A stretch of DNA of 24,596 nucleotides from Funneliformis mosseae. Its lineage: Eukaryota > Glomeromycota > Glomeromycetes > Glomerales > Glomeraceae. Below the pieces are notes generated by a model. The model saw nothing but the letters and a program-made list of their open reading frames with translations. It was not told the DNA's origin and ran no database searches. Below are positions 1-10,518 of this stretch, in pieces (the stretch's first letter is position 1; every line of letters begins with the position of its first letter). The translations under genes were made by a program, and so were the position numbers. The stretch covers positions 1-24,596 of the forward strand of contig CAJVPP010000921.1 of the NCBI GenBank assembly GCA_910592005.1, written 5' to 3'.

Positions 1-406
1 ATCATCTAAATTTTTTTTTGTATCATTGACACTTATAAATTTACAGGTGATCATGTATTGTGTTACATTATATTTCTGAGAAATTTAAGGGGTAGTTATA
101 TAATAATTTTAGACGATCTCAGGCGGCTGCATACTTATGATCGCTACTGTAATTATATATAGTTATCAATCTTTTCTTATGTGATAGAAAGGAGTTTTTC
201 TATATATAATAAATTTTAGATGATGATATGTAAAATTTAAGTCTGAAATCACTTAAATATCTTACTATAGTGTATTTTAATAATTAAAATAGTAATAAAT
301 AAATATACAATTTTAACAGAATAAAATTGGAATTTTTGCTGTTATTATGATAAAAATTATGATTTGATATCAGAATTTTTCTGGGTCTCTGCCTCAAGAG
401 CATCTA

Positions 407-728
407 AAAAATTCTTCAGTCACATGATCCAAATTATTTATCACCTGTATTACACTCTTCGCATTTAAGTATTCTGAAAACTTATGCTGATATTATAACT
501 GTTTAGGTAAAGAACTTCCAAGCTTTGTTGATGGAACTGTTTAAAATGCTCAATTTTTAAATTGAAATATTATTAAATTTAGTATTCTGCCTGCGTAGTA
601 GATCAGCTTTTTCAGAAAAGAGGTCATATTTGTCACACAATAACCATCACATCCTTAGATTTAGGGTTAGGCCAGGGTTTAGGGATTAAGCATAATGCGA
701 GCCAAAATCACGTGATCGAAGAATTTTT
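407..728. repeat. Imperfect 22-bp inverted repeat enclosing about 280 bp
   Basis: The reverse complement of 407-428 reads ATCATGTGACTGAAGAATTT plus TT. Positions 707-728 read ATCACGTGATCGAAGAATTT plus TT. The arms differ at three of 22 positions, all transitions. This could be the ends of a small non-autonomous DNA transposon (MITE) or simply two copies of a dispersed motif. No clear target-site duplication is visible. Confidence 0.45.
655..690 (+). repeat. Short interstitial telomere-like motif
   Basis: Within 36 bases the sequence carries TTTAGGGTTAGG followed by AGGGTTTAGGG. These are irregular matches to the TTAGGG unit common in fungal telomeres. It is too short and degenerate to be an active telomere; it may be an interstitial scar or chance. 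Confidence 0.35.
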
Positions 729-1815
729 CGGTAAAACTCGGTATAGAATTTTTTGAAGAAAAAACATTAATCGTTACGTTCAAAATATAGCGGCATAATA
801 CTACTATTTTAATGATTAATTTCCGCTTTTCCATTTACTCACAATTACAAAGTAATTAAATCATGAGCAAAAAATGGACAAGAGTTTTAAAAAAAGTAGT
901 ATTTTTACCCATATATAAATGTGGTTGGCTTTTCCAAATCCTTATAAATGTTCTCGTCTGTCCCGTAACTTATGAAATTAGCTGTTATAAAATTTATAAC
1001 TTTGTAAAAAAAAGTTTTCTTTGATAAATTATCTTTTGGTTAATTCCTTTGGTTAATCTGATCGACACGTGTTGTGGAATTCGTTTCGTCATAACTTTAA
1101 GATTAAATTTTAATCAAGAAGTTATACAAATTATTAAATTTTTTTTTTTAATAGTTATTTATTTGGATAGAATATTAAAAAGTAATAACTTGGGTGGAGT
1201 GTATTTAAAAAAATCATGTGTACATCCTGGCTCGTTTATTTCCACTTCTTCAAATCGTTTCATTTACCTAACTTAAGTTTCCTTCATTACTTCTCATACT
1301 ACTTATTTCACGGAATGTTATGGCGTAAATTTGCCGATTTACAAGTCACACGTTTCCATTTTCTTTGAAGATGTAATCAAAAAATATTTACCAATTACAT
1401 AAGCATGTTATCAACATTACTATTTGTAGATATGATGAATATTGTGGATAATATATCAATTAATCTATTGCTTCTAATGAATGTACAGTATAACGAACGC
1501 GTATTTGTCACTTGATAAATGATTTTGACAGAATGTAAACGAGCATAAATAAACTCATCACAAAATTTGAAATCAAAACATAATAGAATGCCTGATCTAA
1601 AAAGGAAGTGGCATGCAAATCCAATATTGTCAACAACAAAAGTCAATTATTAGATTTTAATTAGCTGAACAAATTGAGTGTGCTTTTAAAAAATTTTTTT
1701 GTTATCAATTCAAATAATTGCTGTCCACCGTCTCAAGTAAAGCAGAAATTTGATTGGTATGACTTTTTATAGATATATTATATTAAATAACCAAAATTTT
1801 TTTATATTACAATAA

Positions 1816-1863
<48 letters not shown>
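1816..1863. repeat. T17A31 self-complementary homopolymer tract
   Basis: An uninterrupted T run (1816-1832) is followed directly by an A run (1833-1863). It lies just beyond the 3' end of the minus-strand membrane protein gene and is the longest of six such tracts in the window. Confidence 0.9.
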
Positions 1864-1866
<3 letters not shown>

Positions 1867-1901
1867 AGTCAAAATTACTAAATTAAAGATAATTTTTTCA
1901 T

Positions 1902-3521
1902 TCATTGATCAATTTTAATTTCATTCAACTGTTCATTATCATCATCAGTCACCAAAAGTTCTGATTCTGCCAATCCTTCCAAACGATGATATCTTTCTTT
2001 TTGCAACTGATATCTTATTTTAGTCTCCCTTAAAGTGTCCAAATAATAAGAATCGATATAATATTCTTTTAGCAAAGTCTCTAAAATTTGTACACGCCTT
2101 TCTAAGGTAGAACCTTCAGGACGTTCTTCAACATATTCTCCCAATGGTATACCGGCTGATGAAACGTACCGTGCTGCTAAATGTCTCTTGAAACTTCTTC
2201 TGCACGGCCAACATCTGAAACAATATCTTTGAAAAACGCCCCTAATAAATGAATGAAGAATTGTTAATGAAAAAAAGAAATTTCTCGATAAATAAAAATA
2301 TTTATTTATGTATGCTATGTATTGTACCATGGTGAAAGTCTTGGGCTACCAAATAAAAAGCCAAAAAATCCAATAACGGCACCATAAAAACCTCCAAAGT
2401 TTGCGACAATGTTTATAGCTATTGGAATAAATCAAATGAAACCTGTTAATAATTTCATAATAATAAATAATAATAATAGTAATAATAATTTTTTTTCCTT
2501 CGACTTTTTTTTCTACTTACGATGAGAATTATAAAATTCTGCTTCATACCGAATTTGATAAGGTTGTTTAGGTTTAACGATAAAAACAATTTCCCCATCT
2601 ACGTTCATGTCTGGTAATAAAACCTTTTCAACTTCAAACTTTAGAAGATTGACATCCGGTGGTAATCCAAGTTGACCCAAATAAGGAGTTGAGTAAGCTT
2701 GTAATATAGCAATGCTATATTCAAAAAAATTCGTTTTAGTAATATCAATAGAGTTCCAATTATATATTATGGCTTTTTGTTGTTGTAATTTTGGTTGATC
2801 AGGGGGAAGACGGGAGATGAATTTAAAATCATCTCCTTTATGAAAATATCGATCAAAAAATAAAGCGAAATAAGGTACTAGGGATGCTTGCGTCGTATTA
2901 CGAATTTTAAATATCACATAATTCTCATAAACGAATGACGGATCATTTTTATCATCATCACTGGTTTCTTCCGGTTGAGGACGAAACTGATAACAACCTA
3001 ATCCTTTACGTAAGAATAGATCACAAGGTATAGTTTCTTCCTTCCTGGGATCTTCTAATGCACCTGTTAAGATTCCCGGTCCGTATACATTACGAAATTC
3101 ACACGTGATCTCAAAACTATAATCATTTGTTGCCGGAAGGGGTGGTGTCGTTTCATTTGGTGGAGTCGTTTCTTGAGGTGTTCGTTTTTTCAAGAAGGTT
3201 GTTATATCCGTTTCAGGGTCATTTAAATAACGAGTTGTGTTAGGTTCATTCGGACATATGGTAAATCCTAAGATAAACAAATTAAAGTTCTGATATTCCG
3301 GAAATGATTGAAAGAATTTTCAATAAATTACCTGGAAAGTTTGGACGTACTCTTGAATGACTTATAACTATGTTTGGTTTACCTAACCCAATTGTAAAAG
3401 ATCTGATTTGGAGAAACAAAAAATAACCTAATATAAACAAGAAACATATCATGTATCCTAATCGAATTAACTTAAAAAATCTTGGCTCCGTTGGCCTTCG
3501 TAATGCCTCAATTGTAAACAT
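1902..3521 (-). CDS. Two-pass membrane protein of unknown function, DEG/ENaC-like layout
   Basis: I read four exons on the minus strand: 3521-3332, 3267-2521, 2418-2328 and 2241-1902, giving 455 residues with GT-AG introns and an unbroken frame. Seen: a hydrophobic helix at about 19-40; FPGFTIC at 62-68; a Thr/Pro-rich stretch at 93-110; a loop to about 312 with four cysteines (68, 119, 145, 155) and NxT sequons that suggest an extracellular or lumenal position; a Gly-rich second helix (about 314-336) with GGFYGAVIG at 321-329; then a Cys/Arg-rich patch (RYCFRCWPCRR) and a charged, coiled-coil-like tail. No Pfam-type domain is recognised with certainty. The FPxxTxC and GGxxGxxxG positions match DEG/ENaC/ASIC channels, but the animal cysteine-rich ectodomain is absent. 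A role as a channel subunit is inference only. The gene is divergent from COG6. Confidence 0.85.
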
Positions 3522-4354
3522 TATTTAAAAAAAAAAATTCTGATGAAAAAGAATTTAATCTATATGCTAATTATAAAATTATATACAAATAAAGCTTTTT
3601 TTTATACTATTTGAGCAAAAAATGTCCATTTATAAAATTATATACTTTTGTTTCATCTATTTCCTTATAAAGAAGATTAAAGATACTCATGAGCAAAAAA
3701 AAAAAAATTATCTTTCGTCCTGAATTCAGTCAATTTATCAATGAAATATTTCAATTTTTTTATTCTTTCCATTGTACAATGATTTTGAATTCATTCCCTT
3801 TTCGGTTAAACAACTTGTTTATTATTTTTGATACTCTGTGTCAATGTTTATGATGTGTGATAATAAACATAATATGTAAAGTTGTTACACCATTGGATTT
3901 CGGGCGATCTATTTTGGGATATTCCTATCAATGGTGGCTAAAAATTCAATTGAAAAAAAAATTGATTTAATCAAAAAAAATAACATTATTTCGAGTTCTT
4001 TTTTATGGTGATGGGACAGACGGTCATGTGCTGATCACAAAAAATATACAACCCCAGTGATTAAAATGAATTCCTTCGGGCCGTATAAATAAATTCGTAG
4101 GGCAAAGGTGACAATAAAAAGCAATAAATGTAAGTTTCATTATAATTCGGAATTTCAGATGATCTCCTTTATAAAATCAGCTTTGATGCGTGCTTTATTA
4201 ATTTAAATACATAACCGTTCCCGTAATAAAATATGAAAAGCCCCACATTTGGAGATCAAATAAGTCACGTGAAAGGATCTCATGTACCACGCTAGCATCA
4301 TTTGTTTCCGAAAAAACAATAAAACAAAAAAAAAAAACTTTAAATTCATTGAAA
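3522..4354. promoter_or_regulatory. Divergent promoter region between membrane protein and COG6
   Basis: These 833 bases separate two divergently read genes and contain no credible ORF. A 16-base direct repeat (TTATAAAATTATATAC) sits at 3571-3586 and 3630-3645 on the membrane protein side. A TCACGTGA E-box-type palindrome sits at 4265-4272, about 85 bases before the COG6 start. A TATAAATAA stretch lies near 4084. The open frame on the minus strand at 4198-4479 overlaps COG6 exon 1 and is a shadow. Confidence 0.55.
4265..4272. promoter_or_regulatory. Candidate E-box (TCACGTGA) upstream of COG6
   Basis: TCACGTGA is a perfect 8-base palindrome containing the CACGTG core bound by bHLH factors such as yeast Cbf1 or Pho4. 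It lies close to the COG6 start codon. Function is inferred from position and motif only. Confidence 0.3.
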
Positions 4355-7327
4355 ATGGTTGATCCTGTAAAACCAATTACACCTCCCCTGGTACGTTCAT
4401 CAAATATTAATATTGCGACAAAAACCCCAACAACTCCTCCACCACAAGAAGATAATCCAATCTCACTAAAAGTTTCCAAAATTTTACTTAATCCAATAGA
4501 TGATACGAAAACTAAAGTAGCATTAGAAGCTTTATCTGAATTCTATAATCATGATGATAATAAAAATTCTATGATCGCTCGTAGAAATTTAAGAGGTAAG
4601 ATCGAACAAAAATCTATTGAAACTAATAGAAAATTTTTAGAAATTTTTGGTAAAATTACGGAGGTATAAGTTTATTATTTTATTTATTATAAATTCTTAT
4701 TGAAATATGAAAATTCTTTTAATTATAATACTTTGTTTTCTTTTTTTTTTTTTTTTTTTTAGCAATTAGCGGTTATTGAATCAGAAGTTAAAGATATGAA
4801 TACTTTTTGTGATGAAATTGGAAAAAGTTTGGAATCCGCAAAGAAACAAACGGCAGTTTTATTAGAACAAAGTGATGGCTTAAAATCTCAAAGGTTAGCT
4901 CACTAAATTACAATATAACAAAACTTTAATACTTATTATTATTTGATTTTATTTAGGGAAACGTGTAAAATAAGGAAAAATTTAATAGATGCATTCTTAA
5001 AAAGGTTTACTCTCTCCGAAAAAGAAATTCATGTGTTAACATCACCTGATTCGGAGGTAGGAATTGAATTCTTTGATGCTTTGAAGCATTTACAACAAAT
5101 TCATGGAGATTGTGATGCACTTTTAATTACTGAAAATCAAAGAGCCGGGTATATACACAATTTAAGTTATCAAAATCTTGTGAAATTAGATCAATTGTAT
5201 TTATTATATATTTCTTTCTTTAAAAAAAATTAAGTTTGGAAATTATGGAAAGGATGAATGCTTGTCAAGAAACGGCGTTTGACAAATTGTATAGATGGAC
5301 ACAAACTGAAACTAGAACTTTAGGTAGGGGATCGTTGGAAGTACCAATTATAATGAGAAAAGCACTGAAAGCTTTAAAACAGCGGCCTGTTCTTTTTCAG
5401 TATGTACAAAATTCATGTTATGGTTTTAATGAGATAGTTTCCTTGTTTTTTTTTTTTTTTTAAAAAAAAAAATTTATTTTACCCTCCTAATTAAGGTCTT
5501 GCTTAGAAGAACTCGTTCACATTCGACGAAATTCCGTTTCTAGAGCCTTCATGGATGCTTTAATAAGAGGAGGTCCTGGAGGAACTCCTAAACCTATTGA
5601 GCTACATTCGCATGATCCATTACGTTATGTTGGTGATATGTTGGCATGGATTCACCAAACTGTTGCCGGTGAAAGGGAATTTTTAGAAGGATTATTTGAA
5701 CCCAAGCTAGGTAAATACCGATAAAAAATTTTTTTTTACTACATTTTTTATAATGATTTCTTAAATATTTATTTATTAGGCTTAAATGGTGAAATTACTC
5801 AAGAAGAAAATTTAGTGAGAGAGAGTGATGATATTATTATACAAGACTTGTTGGATCGGGACCTTGATGGAACTTGTCGACCACTTATGGTATAATACCT
5901 TTCGATTAAAGTGAAATGGCCTTCGTTCAAATTAGTTAATAGGATTCCATTAATATTATAGACTCGTGTAGAACAAGTTATTGGATCTCAAATTGGTGCT
6001 ATAACAGGATATAGAATTTTAAATTTGATTCAATTTTATAAAATTACCATTGCAAGAATTTTGGGTCCCAATGCAAATTTATCCAATACGCTTGAAATGT
6101 AAGTTAACAAGACAAAAATTAATTTTTTATATTACTAAGTCTTAACCATTTTTTTACTTGTTTTCTCTAGTATTACAGAAACTGCATCCAGAGTGTTTTA
6201 TAATACTTTAAATACAAAAGCCGAACAATTATTGAGATTTATTCAAGTAATTTAATTTTATTCAAATAATTTCAACTTTAATGCCTTTATGTATTAAATT
6301 TTTTTTTTTTTAAGACCCCAAGTCCTGATTTGTCCCCACCACCTGCAGTTAAAGAAGTTTTATTACAATTGGTAAATTGAATTGAGTCAAAGGAATTTTC
6401 CCCACGATGATTTCAGTCTAAAATATTTTGATATGATATTTATAGAAAGCTATAATGACATCATATGAGACCTCTTTAGTTACAGCATCAGAAAGGGAAG
6501 CAGATTTTAAAACGGTTTTGGATGCAATATTAGATCCTTTATTTCAAATGTGTGAATTAGGTGCAAAAGATTTAACTAGATTTAATCAAGCAATTTACAT
6601 GGTGAATTGTCTTCATTATGTTCAGGTGAAATATGAAATTAAGATATCAAATTTTTTTTTTATTAACGTGAAAAAAAAAGTAGTTAATAAATTTCTTTTA
6701 ATAGTCTGCCTTAACCTTGTATGATTTCACACACGGTCGTGTTATGGACATTGAGAGAAGAATCGAAGAAAATTTGGAAATCTTGGTTGATGAACAGGTT
6801 TGAATAATGGTTTTTTTTTTTAAATTTTTAAATCGAAATTTAATTTAGAATAATCACTTTATTAATAATAATTATATTATTATAGTATATAAATCTCTTA
6901 AGACAATCTGGATTAAAACCAATTGTACAAGCAATAGAAACAAAGGATGAAAATGTAAGCAATAAAATATTCCCTCGTTTAAAAAAACAAGTGAAAAATG
7001 AAACGAAATAAATCTCACAAAAATTTACTTCATCTCAATAAATAGACGCCATTATCACTCGTGCATTATATGGATCCAAAATCATTAACAAATATAATGG
7101 CAAGATTAGATTCATTTTTATCATTGACAGATAGTGATACCTTTAAACTCAAAGGTCATCCAAAACCATTAGTTAAAAAAGTTAATCAAAGAGTAAGTAA
7201 GATGTTTATTGAAGCTTATAGAAAAGTTAGCGATGCTATTAGAGATCCAAAAAATCGATATGAATTTCCTAATACAATCTTGGTAAGAACGGTTGATGAA
7301 GTTGAGGCCATTTTAATGATAGATTAA
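4355..7327 (+). CDS. COG6: Conserved oligomeric Golgi complex subunit 6
   Basis: COG6 is part of the lobe B half of the COG tethering complex, which guides retrograde vesicles to the Golgi. I read 13 exons: 4355-4663, 4763-4893, 4957-5148, 5235-5399, 5496-5710, 5780-5889, 5962-6098, 6171-6246, 6315-6371, 6446-6625, 6705-6797, 6886-6954 and 7046-7327. They give 671 residues, close to the human length (about 657). Family marks seen: [20 protein letters not shown] in exon 4, and the signature [11 protein letters not shown] followed by [12 protein letters not shown] at about 294-317. The C-terminal [14 protein letters not shown] resembles the COG6 end. The start is the ATG at 4355; a TTG six bases upstream is in frame but not a normal eukaryotic start. 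The N-terminal 100 residues are Pro/Thr-rich and less conserved. Introns are 63-98 bases. Intron 1 ends in a T20 tract directly before the acceptor, and intron 4 carries T16A11. Confidence 0.95.
5446..5472. repeat. T16A11 tract in COG6 intron 4
   Basis: T run 5446-5461 followed by A run 5462-5472, inside the intron 5400-5495. The acceptor AG follows 22 bases later. Confidence 0.9.
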
Positions 7328-8198
7328 GATGATATCGATTCATTTTACCCACTCAAAGACATATAATCCATTTAACACTTTCAAAGGATATTTTTTTTAT
7401 TTATAACTTTTATTTAGAAATTAATATAATACCAAGTTATTCGTAATTAAATTTTTTTACGAGCAAAAAGATTATCAAAGTTTCGCTATTCGGGATTTGA
7501 TTATTAAAATATATATATATATATATATTTATATTTATTAGAATTAGAAATCGAAATTTGTTGTAATTTTAACCCCCAAAAAAATTTTGAATGTATAATA
7601 ACTTCGAAATTCGCTTCTGATCATTAATTGATATTCGAATATTCGAACGAACGGATTTGACATTCAATTGCCAAAAAATAAATTTGCGCGATATAAAGAA
7701 AAATCTAATGAATTAAAATCGTTTGACAGGACAAACATCGAACGAACGGAAGTTATTTATTAATTTGCTTTATCTTCGTTTGTAACGCAGGCAAATTTGC
7801 CTGCATAAAACATAGTAGCGTGTGAAAGTCTTACAGACGAAGGGATAATATATCAGCGGAGTTAGCGCTGTATTCTATTTATATATTAAAGGGTTAATAT
7901 TAATGGTTAATTAACCAGATCGTAGCTAACCGTTCTCTACCATTACATATGAAAAAAAAAAAAAAAAAAAAAATGAACTCTTAAAAAAATTTTTTTAGAG
8001 TCAAATTTTTCAAAGTAAATGTAACTTTTTATGTACAAGCGAGAAAGTGATTTTTCAATTAAATGTTAACGCCCAAATCCATACTTACCCAAGATAAAAT
8101 AAATTCGCCCTCGTATTTATTATACAATTATTACGTCAGAAACAATTCCAACATAAAAAAAAAAAATTCTCATCTCATCTAAAACATTCGAAAGAAAA
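7328..8198. promoter_or_regulatory. COG6 to decarboxylase intergenic region with palindromes
   Basis: No gene is seen in these 871 bases. They contain an (AT)10 microsatellite (7509-7528), three perfect palindromes (7634-7647, 7787-7804, 7904-7917), a 12-base direct repeat CGAACGAACGGA (7644-7655 and 7739-7750), a small hairpin with CAGCG/CGCTG arms (7854-7870), a long A run (about 7952-7973) and a near-perfect palindrome around A7T7 at 7983-7996. The region probably combines the COG6 3' end and the decarboxylase promoter. Confidence 0.5.
7787..7804. promoter_or_regulatory. Perfect 18-bp palindrome GCAGGCAAATTTGCCTGC
   Basis: The sequence equals its own reverse complement over all 18 bases. 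It is unusually GC-rich for this DNA. It lies about 395 bases before the decarboxylase start. It would suit a homodimeric DNA-binding factor; no factor is recognised. Confidence 0.5.
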
Positions 8199-10408
8199 AT
8201 GATGAAAGTTGGAACTTATTTAATTAAAAGATTAAAGGAATTAGGTATCAAACATGTATTTGGAGTACCTGGTGATTTCAATATGGACATTTTGGATTTT
8301 GTAGAAGATGAAGAAGGAATTGAATGGATTGGGGGATGTAATGAATTGAATAGTGGTTATGCAGCTGATGGTTATGCAAGGATTAATAAAATCTCCGTAA
8401 GTAGTTTTGCCGTTTCTTCAGAAAAAGTTTTCGTGGTTAATATTTCTTTTTATCATATTTTTAGGCCTTGATAACAACTTTTGGGGTAGGTGAACTTTCG
8501 GCAATCAATGCCATCGCGGGTTCATTCTCGGAAATAGTTCCAGTTGTACATATAGTAGGGACCCCGTCCACCAAATCTCAATCCGAGGGGGCAATATTGC
8601 ATCATACCCTTGGCAACGGCGATTTTAAAATTTACAAGAGAATGTACGAAGAAATTACGGTAGCCCAAACTTGTCTCAATCAAAACAATGCAAAATACGA
8701 GATTGATCGAGTATTGAGAGAATGTTATATAAAAGCGAGACCAGTTTATATCTCCTTACCGTTTGATGTTTGTCATCAAGAAATTGATGTTGCCACAGAT
8801 CTCTCGGAGGATCTTTTAAGTTTATCCTTACCCAAAAATCATCATGATGTCGAATATGCTGCTATAAACCAAATAGTTGAAATTATCCGTAAAGCGAATC
8901 GTGTAATTGTTCTAGTCGATGCTGGAACTTCCCGTTATAATGCTACTAATGAACTATTGGAATTTGTTGAAAAAACTGGTCTTCCATTTTTTACCTCGCC
9001 AATGGGTAAGGGGATTATTTCTGAAGATCATCCGCAATTTGGTGGAATTTATATTGGAAATGTAAGCGAATCTCATATCAGAAGTGAAGTTGAAAATGCT
9101 GATTTAATCATTTCTGTCGGTGCGATCAAGTCAGATTACAACACGGGGTAATTAAAGTCCATCATATTAATTAGTTTACTTTTCTTTAATAACTAATTTC
9201 TTTATTAATTTGTCTAGAGGATTTTCTTACCATGTAAATCAAGCAAAAACCATAGAATTTGGACACGAAAATGTGAAAGTTTTCTTTGCACGTTACGAAG
9301 ATCTTTCATTGAAACAAATCTTGCCTAAAATCACGTCATGCTTGGAAGATTTGCATTATAATCCACAAATTCAACCCCCATATCAATATCGATTACTTCC
9401 TGAACAAATAGAATCTAAACGGATTGTTCAAAATTGGTTTTGGAGAGAGATTTCTTCAAAATTTTTAAAACCAAATGATATTATTATAGCAGATACTGGT
9501 ACTTCAATGTTTGGATTAATGGACATTAAGTTTCCTAAAGGTGCAACATTTATTAGTCAAATCTTGTACGGAAGTATCGGATATAGCGTCGGTGCTACTT
9601 TGGGCGCTGCTTTAGCTGCGAGAAATAATCAAATGAAAAGACGCGTCATTTTATTCGTTGGAGATGGATCTTTGTAAGTTATACCGTTTGTGTTTCGAAA
9701 TCAAAATTTAAAGGAGCAGAGCATTTTTTACTTTCACTGCAACGGCATTTTAATATTTCTCTTGTCATCTTTCTAATTATCTAGAATTATATATATAGTT
9801 TTATAGATGATTTAATATTTGAAAAAATTTACGTAATTTTATTAATTTTTTTTTTTTCTTTTTTTTTTAAAAAAAAAAAAAAAAAGTCAAGTGACCGTAC
9901 AAGAAATTTCCACCATGATACGTCAAAATATTCAACCCATTATCTTTATTCTTAACAACGAAGGATATACCATCGAACGAACACTTCATGGACTTAAACG
10001 TGAATATAATGATATACAACAATGGGATTTCTGTAAAACTTTGGAATATTTTGGTGGGGCAGGAAAAGGTAACAACTTACTCACAACTTAATACTTTTGC
10101 GCAATAAAATATGATAATGTTAATTTTTTGATTCCTTCCTTTAAGGAAATTCCGTTAGGATCTCAACCAAAGATGAAGTAGGATCCTTTATTCATCAATT
10201 TTCTCCGGATAAAATTCAAATTGTTGAAGTTATTATGGATAAATTTGACGTTCCCAGGGCTTTATTAGAAACTGTTAAAATTACTTACACACAACATGTT
10301 TATGAAGAAGTTATTCCTTTTCTAAAGCAAACGAAAGAAAAAAGGATGCAAGAAGAGAAGTTGGATGAGAAGATGAAAGGTGAATTTAATGGAGTCAAGG
10401 AATTCTAA
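8199..10408 (+). CDS. Thiamine-diphosphate-dependent pyruvate/indolepyruvate-type decarboxylase
   Basis: The enzyme decarboxylates a 2-keto acid (pyruvate to acetaldehyde in the PDC branch; aromatic keto acids in the Aro10/IPDC branch) in the cytosol. Exons: 8199-8396, 8465-9147, 9218-9673, 9887-10068 and 10146-10408, giving 593 residues (yeast PDC1 is 563). All main catalytic positions are present: D26 in PGDFN, the cofactor glutamate E49 in CNELN, the His pair H112-H113, the diphosphate/Mg motif GDGS at 442-445 with N469-N470, and E476 in GYTIE. The yeast regulatory cysteine pair is replaced by G220-T221. The C-terminal 30 residues are strongly charged. Substrate cannot be decided by eye: PDC is the default, aromatic keto acids remain possible. 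An AATAAA lies at 10513-10518. Intron 3 is long (213 bases), ending in T12CT10A17 followed immediately by the acceptor G. Confidence 0.93.
9846..9885. repeat. T12CT10A17 tract at the end of decarboxylase intron 3
   Basis: T runs 9846-9857 and 9859-9868, split by one C, are followed by A run 9869-9885. The last A and the next G form the splice acceptor. Confidence 0.9.
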
Positions 10409-10512
10409 GTAAGATTATTTAAACTTAAAAATCTGTAATGAAAAAGACATTCAACAAAGTAAGCATAATTATATATATTATGATTACGAATAGTAAAGAA
10501 TTCAAACAACAA

Positions 10513-10518
10513 AATAAA
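10513..10518 (+). terminator. Poly(A) signal AATAAA for the decarboxylase
   Basis: A canonical hexamer about 105 bases after the stop codon. Confidence 0.45.

Larger units (their letters stand above)
1..1901. other. Gene-free AT-rich intergenic region
   Basis: I find no convincing gene on either strand. The two longest open frames (1049-1276 plus, 1395-1646 minus) have no recognisable domain and no exon-like composition. The stretch holds an imperfect 22-base inverted repeat (407-428 and 707-728), a short telomere-like motif (655-690), and a T17A31 tract (1816-1863) that lies 38 bases beyond the stop codon of the minus-strand gene to its right. Confidence 0.6.

Noticed and set aside
1049..1276. 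75-residue open frame on plus
   Set aside because: It has no domain, an ATG is not needed to explain it, and it lies in AT-rich non-coding DNA; composition resembles chance translation.
1395..1646. 83-residue open frame on minus
   Set aside because: No recognisable domain, no homologous pattern, and no splice partner on either side.
4198..4479. 93-residue minus-strand frame over the COG6 promoter and exon 1
   Set aside because: It overlaps a confidently identified COG6 exon on the other strand and looks like its shadow.
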